From Chitinophagales bacterium (lineage in GTDB: Bacteria > Bacteroidota > Bacteroidia > Chitinophagales > Saprospiraceae), in NCBI GenBank assembly GCA_013298845.1, contig JAAFJN010000009.1:1-64000 (forward strand): DNA of 64,000 nt, read 5' to 3'. Position numbers and translations under genes: made by a program. Position 1 is the stretch's first letter. Every line of letters starts with the position of its first letter. This document shows positions 17,703 through 25,485 of the stretch, piece after piece. The notes beneath the pieces are model-generated. The model searched no databases, was not told the DNA's origin, and saw nothing but the letters and a program-made list of their open reading frames with translations.

Positions 17703-19556
17703 TTGAGCAAAATTTGGATATTAGCATTTACCCTCTTCACCACCTGCGCCATTGCCCAGCAACCATTACCTCCCGCCAGCGTTGCGGTGACACCCTACGA
17801 AAGGCACGTGAGTATCGCCTGGGAAGCCAGTCCCTCGGCCAATGTTTCGGGGTACCAGGTCTACCGCTCCGATGACAGCGTTACGTTTACCTTGCTCAAA
17901 TCTACGGGCGCCGCGAACCGATTTGTGGTGGACTGGACCGGCGACGAAGGCACCAATTTGAAGCGCTGGTACCAAATTCGCACCACGGTTAACGGCGGAC
18001 TCACCAGCAATTTTACCCCGGCCCAAACGGCCCAAACGTTCACCATGAACGATGAGCAATTGCTCGATATGGTGCAGTACCACACCTTCCGGTATTTTTG
18101 GGACTTTGGTCACCCGGTGAGTGGTATGGCCCGCGAACGCACGGGCAGCGGCGAAACCGTTACCTCGGGCGGAACCGGATTTGGCGTCATGGCCATTATT
18201 GCCGCCGTGGAGCGCGGCTGGATCACCCGCCAGCAGGCCGTTGGCCGAATGCTGCAATTGGTGTCTTTTTTACAATATGCCGACCGTTTTCACGGGGTGT
18301 TTCCGCACTGGATGAACGGCACCACGGGCAATACCATCGCCTTTAGTCAATTCGACGATGGCGGCGACCTGGTGGAAACGGCTTTTTTGATGCAGGGTTT
18401 GCTTACGGCAAGGGCGTATTTTGACAACAACAACGCGCAGGAATCGGCCGTTCGCGATGTGATTACGTCACTCTGGCACGAGGTGGAATGGGATTGGTAC
18501 CGCCGCAACAACAGCGGGGTTTTGTATTGGCACTGGTCGCCCAATCACGGTTGGCAAATGAATTTTCCGCTGCGTGGTTTTTACGAGGCACAAATTGTGT
18601 ATATTTTAGCGGCGGCATCGCCTACGCACGGAGTACCCGGCTCGTTGTACCAAACGGGATGGACCTCCAGCAATTACGCCAACAACTCCATTCACTACGG
18701 CCATAAAATTTTCTGTGGTCCGTTTGGCGGAGGCCCCATGTTTTTTGCGCATTATTCGTACCTTGGGTTTGATCCCCGTTACGTTAAAGACGCGTTTTGC
18801 AATTATTTTATCCGCAACCGTAACCACGCCTTAATTCAGCAGGCGTACAGTGTTGCCAACCCCGAAAACCACGACGGTTACAGTGCCGATTGCTGGGGAC
18901 TTACCTCCTGCGATGGACCGAGTGGTTACAGCGCCCACGATATACATCCCAACGCCGACGATGGCACGATTGCACCCACGGCGGCTTTGGCCTCCATGCC
19001 TTACACCAAAGCCGAAAGTATGGCGGCCATGCGGCATTTTTACCGCGAATTGGGCGAAAAACTGTGGGGAGAATACGGTTTTTACGATGCCTTTAACCTG
19101 AACCAGAACTGGTTCGCCAATTCCTGCCTGGCCATTGACCAAGGTCCCATTGTGGTGATGATCGAAAATGCCCGCACTGGTTTGTTTTGGGATTTATTCA
19201 TGAAAAATAGCGAAATCGCCCCTGCACTCACCGCATTAGGGTTTCAGCCGGACAATGGTACGGTGGATATTGCAACGCCGTTAGAAGTACAGGGATTCGA
19301 CGCGGTGGTATTTCCCAATCCGGTTGCGGCCAACCAACCGATTCAGGTGGAGTTTTCCGTTTTGGAGGCGCAAACCTTAACCGTTCAACTGTACAGCATC
19401 GGTCACCAATACATTCGTACTTTGGTTGACGATCAAAAATATACGCCCGGAATTCACCAACAGCAGTTTCCATTACCCACCGTGCCCGCTGGCACGTATT
19501 TGCTCGAAATATCGGGTGCCAAGGGCAAAAAAACGCTGCCAGTGGTGGTGAAATAG
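17703..19556 (+). CDS. GH144-like glucoamylase-family protein, putative endo-beta-1,2-glucanase (T9SS)
   Basis: 617 aa. TTG start, chosen because it begins a good signal peptide (ITAL-type segment ending AIAQQ); no in-frame ATG fits. A fibronectin type III-like domain at about 22-110 is followed by the glycoamylase/GH144 (alpha/alpha)6-barrel catalytic domain at about 115-515: LLDMVQYHTFRYFWDF, TGFGVMAIIAAVERGWI, DDGGDLVETAFLMQGLL, WHWSPNHGWQMNF, YGHKIFCGPFGGGPMFFAHYS. A C-terminal sorting-like domain (FPNPVAANQ, VPAGTYLLEI) ends the protein. Characterised GH144 enzymes cut beta-1,2-glucan to sophorose-type oligosaccharides. The GH3 and SusCD genes downstream fit that pathway. Confidence 0.85.
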   Translation: MSKIWILAFTLFTTCAIAQQPLPPASVAVTPYERHVSIAWEASPSANVSGYQVYRSDDSVTFTLLKSTGAANRFVVDWTGDEGTNLKRWYQIRTTVNGGLTSNFTPAQTAQTFTMNDEQLLDMVQYHTFRYFWDFGHPVSGMARERTGSGETVTSGGTGFGVMAIIAAVERGWITRQQAVGRMLQLVSFLQYADRFHGVFPHWMNGTTGNTIAFSQFDDGGDLVETAFLMQGLLTARAYFDNNNAQESAVRDVITSLWHEVEWDWYRRNNSGVLYWHWSPNHGWQMNFPLRGFYEAQIVYILAAASPTHGVPGSLYQTGWTSSNYANNSIHYGHKIFCGPFGGGPMFFAHYSYLGFDPRYVKDAFCNYFIRNRNHALIQQAYSVANPENHDGYSADCWGLTSCDGPSGYSAHDIHPNADDGTIAPTAALASMPYTKAESMAAMRHFYRELGEKLWGEYGFYDAFNLNQNWFANSCLAIDQGPIVVMIENARTGLFWDLFMKNSEIAPALTALGFQPDNGTVDIATPLEVQGFDAVVFPNPVAANQPIQVEFSVLEAQTLTVQLYSIGHQYIRTLVDDQKYTPGIHQQQFPLPTVPAGTYLLEISGAKGKKTLPVVVK

Positions 19557-19585
19557 GGTTGAATTGGTTCGTAAGGTTGAATTGG

Positions 19586-19706
19586 TTGCTCGTCGTAGCG
19601 TACACGTTTGTTTTGTTGCTCGTCATAGATTACACGTTTATTTTGTTGTGGTATACACGTCATCTCAGGTGATCTAATCTGCCAAATCTGATAGATTTGG
19701 AGATTC
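19586..19706. repeat. direct repeat plus REP-like hairpin
   Basis: TTGCTCGTCGTAG at 19586-19598 and TTGCTCGTCATAG at 19616-19628 are two copies of a 30-bp unit; they are the complement of the core found at 9811 and 32076. A hairpin follows: CCAAATCT at 19682-19689, loop GAT, AGATTTGG at 19693-19700, extended by AATCT/AGATT outer arms with one bulged base. Confidence 0.65.
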
Positions 19707-19847
19707 GCAAACCCCAAAAGAGCATAGGCAGCAAAAAGCATGTATATTGCAGGAGAAACCCAATTTAACGAATACCCTACAACGGGTAAAAAATTCAACA
19801 AGTTCAAAAAATTAAACAAACAATAATTAATTAAATATTTCTATTTT

Positions 19848-22800
19848 ATGAAAAAATCCTTACTTTTTGCCCTGCTGGTCCTATTGTTCTGGACAGGTGC
19901 ACAAGCCCAAGTCATTTATGAAGACTTTGAGGGTGGAGCCGCCGATCTGGCATGGATTGGCCTCAATGGTACGTACAACGGTGCCGTAGCCAACCCCGAC
20001 GCAACGGGAGCCAATACCAGTGCGTTCGTGGGTTCTTACACCAACGCCGCGAATTTTGACTTTTGTTTCGCGTTGTACACGTTTCCCAATACGCTGGATA
20101 TCAGCGAATTTAACCAGTTTAAAATGAAAATCTGGTCGCCCACGGCTCCTTGCAAAGCCCTCCTCAAATTGGAAGGTCCCGGTGGTCCGGCGGTGGAAAA
20201 AATTATTGACATCACCGTTCCCAATCAGTGGGTAGAATACACTTTTGACCTTTCGAGTGGCGCGGGTTTGACCAACCTCAAAACCATTTTGATATCGTTC
20301 AATTCGTTTGTATTGGGCGACGACAAAACGTATTATTTCGACGATATCGTAGCCACCAAAGCCGAAGCTTGTTTCGCCGATTTTGAAGGTCCTGGCCTCA
20401 ATTTCCTCGGTTTGGATGGTACTTTGACCGCTCCGGTGGCCAATCCGGCTCCGAATCAGGTGAACAGCAGTGACAATTGCGCGCAGTACGTAAAATCAAA
20501 CATGCACGCTTACAGCCTGATTTTGGCCGATAACGGTACGCCATTCGATCTTTCGGTGTACAACCAGTTCAAAATCAAAATTTACGCTACTGCTCCCACG
20601 CAGGTATTGTTCAAACTGGAAGGTACCGGCGGCGGTTTTGAAAAAATCAAAAATATTGCGGTCACCAACGCGTGGCAAGAGTACACTTTTGACTTTAGCG
20701 CCCAGGCGGCCAACACGGGTTTAAGCAAAATTGTAATGTTTTTTGACCCCGGCGTTGAAACCAGCGGCGACACTTATTATTTTGATGATGTTTGCGCCGT
20801 TCCTAACCCTTGTCCCAACGTTACGCCGGATCCCAAAATCATTGACGATTTTGAATGTAACCGCAACGCAACGTACGCTTTGGGCTGGGAAAGCCTGGTC
20901 GTGACAACCAACCCGAACAAAAACGGCGACAACAACTCCTCCAAAGTAGGTACGTGGTTTGACCCGATTGGCCCGGGCAGCGAATACGCCGCTTTGGTCA
21001 TTGACTACGAAAACCCCATTGACCTGAGCGTGAACAACCAGTTCTCCTGCCAGGTATGGGCACCTAAAGCCGGTACCATGTTGCTCAAAATTGAAGGTGG
21101 CACCTCTGCCAAAGAAGTAGCGGTACAAATCACCGAACCCAACCAGTGGATCACCTGCACCGCCGATTTCAGCAGCGAAATTGGTGAAGGCCACCGCAAA
21201 CTTGTGCTCTTTTTCAACGCGGGCGTAATTGGCGAACCCGGAGACACCTATTACATTGATAATATTACCCTGGCACCACCTACGGCCTTGCCACCATTGG
21301 AAGACTTTGAAGGCAGTATCAGCCTGGGCTGGCAGCCATTGGACCAAAATACCGTTATCCACGGTAATTTCACCGGTCCAACGCCGAACCCAAGCCCCAA
21401 TGGCGTGAATAATTCCGCCGAAGTAGGTTGTTATTCCAAAGGTGCATCTGCGTTTTCTACTTTGCAGGCGATTTCTTTGACTAACCTCGACCTGTCGGTT
21501 TACCAACAGTTTAATATTGATGTACTCAGCCCCGCCAGCGGTGGTTCAGTAACCATGCAACTCAATTCCCCTACCCAGGGTAACAAAGATGCAACGGCTA
21601 CAGTAACAACGCCCGGCCAATGGGAAACCCTCAAGTTTGACTTCTCGGCGTTCTCTGGTGTTACCGATTTTGGTGAAGTTCGTTTGGTTTTCGCGCCCGG
21701 AACAGCCGCCGAAGGCCAGTCTTGGTGCCTTGATAACCTCCGCCAAACGGAAGTAACCATTGACCCTTGCGCGGGTGTTGTGGCGATTCCAAACATCGTG
21801 GATGACTACGAGTGCCAACGCAACTACACGCAGGTATTCTACGGTGCATCGGATTTGAGCGTGGTAAACAACCCATTCCTCACGCCCGATAACGGTTCGT
21901 TAAAAGTAGGTAAATACGTTGACCCGGCCGGTGCCGGTACCGAATTTGCCGGTATTGGTATCGAATTCCCCGCTCCAATTGACTTTTCTTTGTACAACCA
22001 TTTGTCTATGCAGGTGTACGCTCCTGCCAACAATGTACCTTTCTTGTTTAAACTCGAAGGCGGTACCGCAGTGGAGGTATTCGATACTATTCCAACGGGT
22101 AACAAATGGCACAAGTTCGACATTGATTTCAGCAGCGCCCTCGGAAAAGGCAATAACAAACTCGTTATTTTCTTCAACGTATTGAGCGCTACCGGCGGTG
22201 GCACTTACTACGTGGACAATATCAAATGGCAACGCGCCGGTTACAATGGCTGCGTAGCCGACCACGAAACTCCCGGCAATATCACCAGTTGGACGTATTT
22301 CGCCAATGGTTCGTTGGAAACAGCGGGTTACACCTTCGAAATTATTGACAACCCCAATGCTTCCGGTATCAATACCTCCAGCAAAGTGGGTAAATTCGTA
22401 AAAGCCGGTGATGCTTTGCCATTCGCGGGTATGTACACCAACCCTAACCTGGAATCTCCGATTGATTGGAAGGGCGTAAAAACCATGCGCGCCAAAGTGC
22501 ACATGGACCACATTGGTAACCTTGCCCTCAAAGTAGAAGGTTCGGCAACCGGTGCTCCGGCCCTCGAACTTAAAACGCCCAACACCAAAACCAACGAATG
22601 GGAAGAACTCAGTTTTGATTTCTCAACGGTTCCTGACAACGGTGAATACCAGCGTATGACCTTGTTTTTTGACTTGGGTATTGACGCTACCGGCGTTGAC
22701 GTAACGTCTTATTTCGACGATATCGTGATTGGTGCCGGTGCTTGCGGCGAGTCCAGCGTGTTTACGCCCACCATTGCGGCGATGCGTTTGTTGCCGAACC

Positions 22801-23012
22801 CGGCCACCGATAAAGTGTGGATCAGACAGGTAGAAGGTGCCGCTCAAATGGACATCTTTAATGCCTATGGCCAACGCGTTGGTTCCGTTTCTGTCAACAA
22901 CGACCTCACTACGGATATTGACGTTGCGCGTTTCCCCGCCGGTATGTACCATATCGCCGCGTACAACGAACAGGGCCGCCTGATTGGTAACGGTAAATTT
23001 ATTAAACAATAA
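19848..23012 (+). CDS. T9SS surface protein with six carbohydrate-binding-like modules
   Basis: 1054 aa. Signal peptide at 1-20 (GAQAQ). Six modules of about 150 aa follow; each opens with DFEG or DxExxx, has a SxxVGxY/F element, an xFxxKxxAP strand, LKLEG, a NxW-x-x-x-FDFS strand and ends TYYFDDI. This jelly-roll-like pattern resembles carbohydrate-binding modules (CBM11-like), but no family is assigned with certainty. The last 75 or so residues (LLPNPATDKV, FPAGMYHIAAY) are a type IX sorting domain. Between GH144 and GH3 genes it may be a surface glycan-binding protein; that role is inferred. A strong terminator follows 4 bp after the stop. Confidence 0.8.
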   Translation: MKKSLLFALLVLLFWTGAQAQVIYEDFEGGAADLAWIGLNGTYNGAVANPDATGANTSAFVGSYTNAANFDFCFALYTFPNTLDISEFNQFKMKIWSPTAPCKALLKLEGPGGPAVEKIIDITVPNQWVEYTFDLSSGAGLTNLKTILISFNSFVLGDDKTYYFDDIVATKAEACFADFEGPGLNFLGLDGTLTAPVANPAPNQVNSSDNCAQYVKSNMHAYSLILADNGTPFDLSVYNQFKIKIYATAPTQVLFKLEGTGGGFEKIKNIAVTNAWQEYTFDFSAQAANTGLSKIVMFFDPGVETSGDTYYFDDVCAVPNPCPNVTPDPKIIDDFECNRNATYALGWESLVVTTNPNKNGDNNSSKVGTWFDPIGPGSEYAALVIDYENPIDLSVNNQFSCQVWAPKAGTMLLKIEGGTSAKEVAVQITEPNQWITCTADFSSEIGEGHRKLVLFFNAGVIGEPGDTYYIDNITLAPPTALPPLEDFEGSISLGWQPLDQNTVIHGNFTGPTPNPSPNGVNNSAEVGCYSKGASAFSTLQAISLTNLDLSVYQQFNIDVLSPASGGSVTMQLNSPTQGNKDATATVTTPGQWETLKFDFSAFSGVTDFGEVRLVFAPGTAAEGQSWCLDNLRQTEVTIDPCAGVVAIPNIVDDYECQRNYTQVFYGASDLSVVNNPFLTPDNGSLKVGKYVDPAGAGTEFAGIGIEFPAPIDFSLYNHLSMQVYAPANNVPFLFKLEGGTAVEVFDTIPTGNKWHKFDIDFSSALGKGNNKLVIFFNVLSATGGGTYYVDNIKWQRAGYNGCVADHETPGNITSWTYFANGSLETAGYTFEIIDNPNASGINTSSKVGKFVKAGDALPFAGMYTNPNLESPIDWKGVKTMRAKVHMDHIGNLALKVEGSATGAPALELKTPNTKTNEWEELSFDFSTVPDNGEYQRMTLFFDLGIDATGVDVTSYFDDIVIGAGACGESSVFTPTIAAMRLLPNPATDKVWIRQVEGAAQMDIFNAYGQRVGSVSVNNDLTTDIDVARFPAGMYHIAAYNEQGRLIGNGKFIKQ

Positions 23013-23016
23013 TGCC

Positions 23017-23049
23017 AACGGCCGTCCGTAATGGTTACGGACGGCCGTT
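23017..23049 (+). terminator. intrinsic terminator after the six-module gene
   Basis: A perfect 15-bp stem, left arm 23017-23031 (AACGGCCGTCCGTAA), loop TGG, right arm 23035-23049, followed by TTTTAAAC. It lies 4 bp past the stop codon and would separate the GH144/module genes from the GH3/SusCD genes. Confidence 0.85.
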
Positions 23050-23135
23050 TTAAACATTTTTGGCGTGGATAATGACGGCGTTGCGCGTTTCGTCGCGCGT
23101 TTTCGTTGCGCGTTTTCGTTGCGCGGACGTTGCGC

Positions 23136-23163
23136 GTAGAGACAGACGGCCGTCTGTCTCTAC
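23136..23163. repeat. 28-bp perfect palindrome, REP-like, after GCGTTGCGCGTTTTC repeats
   Basis: A perfect palindrome whose left half is GTAGAGACAGACGG. It is preceded at 23079-23135 by degenerate GTTGCGCG/TTTTC repeats. GTAGAGAC...GTCTCTAC ends are, from memory, typical of REP-like repeats in Bacteroidota and cyanobacteria. It sits in the leader region of the GH3 gene. Confidence 0.7.
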
Positions 23164-23250
23164 CGCGTCGCGCCGTAATATAACGTCAACCGTACAACCA
23201 CGGTTTGCGGCCGTCCATACCAACCGTTTTACAAAAAAATTCAACAAAAA

Positions 23251-25455
23251 ATGCGCACCCATACCTTAATTACCCTCCTGATACTCCTTAGCCAAACGTT
23301 ATTTGCCCAAAAATACCAACCCTCACTCCAAAACGAAAAAAAAGTAAATGCCCTGCTCGCCAAAATGACATTGGACGAAAAAATTGGGCAACTCACCTTG
23401 TACACCACCGATTGGGGTTCGACGGGACCAACCATCCGGGAAGGGTACAAAAACGACATCCGTTCGGGGGCTTGTGGTAACCTGTTCAACAGCCACACCA
23501 CCGAATTTGTGCGCGAATTACAACGCGTTGCCGTGGAAGAAACCCGCCTCAAAATTCCGCTGTTGTTCGGGTTCGACGTTATTCACGGGTACAAAACCAT
23601 TTTCCCCATTCCCCTCGGCGAAGCCTCCTGTTGGGACATGAACGCGATTGAACTATCGGCGCACATTGCCGCCAAAGAGGCCGCCGCCGCTGGTTTGAAC
23701 TGGACTTTTGCGCCCATGGTGGACGTTAGCCGCGATCCGCGTTGGGGCCGCGTGATGGAAGGTGCAGGGGAAGACACTTACCTCGGTGCTCAAATTGCCG
23801 CCGCCCGCGTTCGGGGTATTCAGGGTAAAAAACTGGGGGGCACCGATGCGCTTTTGGCCTGCGTAAAACACTACGCCGCCTACGGAGCACCCGTTGCCGG
23901 TCGCGATTACAACACCGTGGACATGAGCGAACGTTTCCTGCGCGAGTACTATATGCCACCTTACCAGGCCGCCGTGGAAGCCGGAGCCGCCACCGTAATG
24001 ACCTCTTTTAACGACTACGACGGCGTCCCAGCCACGGGTAATAAATATTTGATTGACAATATTTTACGCAAAGAATGGGGGTTCAAAGGATTTGTCGTGA
24101 GCGATTATACCGGTATTAACGAAATGGTGAACCACGGCGTGGTAAAAGACGAAAAAGAAGCGGGCGAACTGGCGTTCAACGCCGGGATGGACATGGATAT
24201 GCAAGGCTCCATTTTTCAACGTTTTTTAAAACAATCGGTGAAAGAAGGAAAAGTCCGCGAAGCCGATATTAACCTCGCTGTTAAACGGATTTTGCACCTC
24301 AAATACGATTTGGGTTTGTTCGATGATCCGTACAAATTTTGCAACGCCGAACGCGAAAAAAGCACCCTGCTCAGCGCCGAAAACCGCGCTGCCGCCCGCG
24401 ATATTTCCCGTAAATCCATTGTTTTGTTAAAAAATGACAACCAAACCCTGCCCCTTCAAAAAGGCAAAAAAGTGGCCCTCATTGGCCCATTGGCCGCTAA
24501 TAAAAGCGAACTGATTGGCAACTGGAACGGCGCGGGCAACGCCAACGATTGCGTCAGCCTGCGCGAAGGTTTGGAAAAATACCTCGGTACAACCATTAAC
24601 ACCATCGAAGCCTGTCAGGTCAACAGCACCGACAAAAGTGGCTTCCCGGCCGCCCTCGATGCCGCTAAAAACGCCGATGTAATCATTGTAGCCGTGGGCG
24701 AAACCGCCATGATGAGTGGCGAAGCCGCCGCCCGCGCCGAAATTACCCTGCCCGGCGTTCAGGAAGACCTGGTATTGCAATTGTGCCAAACCGGCAAACC
24801 CGTGGTCGTGGTATTGATGAATGGCCGCCCATTGGCCATTCCGAATATTGCCGAAAAAGCCAGCGCCATTTTGGAAACCTGGTGGCTCGGTACCGAAGCC
24901 GGTAATGCCATTACCGATGTGTTGTACGGCGAATACAACCCCACCGGCAAATTACCCATGAGTTTCCCGCGTACGGTGGGTCAGGTACCCATTTATTACA
25001 ACCACAAATCTACGGGCCGCCCGTACGATCCCAATTCCAAGTGGACCTCCAAATACATTGATCAACTCAACAGCCCCCAATGGCCCTTTGGCTTTGGGTT
25101 GAGTTATACCACTTTTGAATTTGGCGCGCCCACGGCCAAAGCCACCCTGAGCAAGGATGCATTTGTGCAGGTTTCGGTCACTGTTTCCAATACCGGAAAA
25201 CGGGCCGGCACCGAAACCGTTCAACTCTATATCCGCGACCTCGTGGGATCGGTGACCCGCCCCGTGAAAGAACTCAAAAGTTTTCAGCAGGTCACCCTTC
25301 AACCCGGCGAATCGCGCGTGGTAACGTTTAACCTGAGCAAAAAAGACTTCTCCTTTTACCGCAAAAATATGCGTTTTGGCATGGAATCCGGCACTTTTGA
25401 GATCATGACCGGCGGCGATTCGGAGCGTTTGACGCGCACCACCATTACTTTGTGA
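23251..25455 (+). CDS. bglX: GH3 family beta-glucosidase
   Basis: 734 aa, periplasmic or exported; signal peptide at 1-19 (TLFAQ). The GH3 N-terminal barrel, C-terminal alpha/beta sandwich and fibronectin III-like domain are all present. The nucleophile is Asp285 in FVVSDYTGINEM; the substrate-binding KHYAAYG (206-212) and GRDY are visible; the Fn3-like end carries VSVTVSNTGKRAGTETVQLYI. It would cleave oligosaccharides from the GH144 enzyme to glucose. A homologous GH3 from Bacteroides acts on sophoro-oligosaccharides (from memory), so beta-1,2 specificity is plausible but unproven. It is separated from the upstream genes by a terminator and starts a GH3-SusC-SusD operon. Confidence 0.92.
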   Translation: MRTHTLITLLILLSQTLFAQKYQPSLQNEKKVNALLAKMTLDEKIGQLTLYTTDWGSTGPTIREGYKNDIRSGACGNLFNSHTTEFVRELQRVAVEETRLKIPLLFGFDVIHGYKTIFPIPLGEASCWDMNAIELSAHIAAKEAAAAGLNWTFAPMVDVSRDPRWGRVMEGAGEDTYLGAQIAAARVRGIQGKKLGGTDALLACVKHYAAYGAPVAGRDYNTVDMSERFLREYYMPPYQAAVEAGAATVMTSFNDYDGVPATGNKYLIDNILRKEWGFKGFVVSDYTGINEMVNHGVVKDEKEAGELAFNAGMDMDMQGSIFQRFLKQSVKEGKVREADINLAVKRILHLKYDLGLFDDPYKFCNAEREKSTLLSAENRAAARDISRKSIVLLKNDNQTLPLQKGKKVALIGPLAANKSELIGNWNGAGNANDCVSLREGLEKYLGTTINTIEACQVNSTDKSGFPAALDAAKNADVIIVAVGETAMMSGEAAARAEITLPGVQEDLVLQLCQTGKPVVVVLMNGRPLAIPNIAEKASAILETWWLGTEAGNAITDVLYGEYNPTGKLPMSFPRTVGQVPIYYNHKSTGRPYDPNSKWTSKYIDQLNSPQWPFGFGLSYTTFEFGAPTAKATLSKDAFVQVSVTVSNTGKRAGTETVQLYIRDLVGSVTRPVKELKSFQQVTLQPGESRVVTFNLSKKDFSFYRKNMRFGMESGTFEIMTGGDSERLTRTTITL

Positions 25456-25485
25456 AACCAATAACCATTCATAAAATTCTATTGT

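Noticed and set aside
20721-21506. Minus-strand open frame (261 codons) inside the six-module gene
   Set aside because: Antisense shadow; it follows the module repeats of the real gene and has no recognisable protein features.
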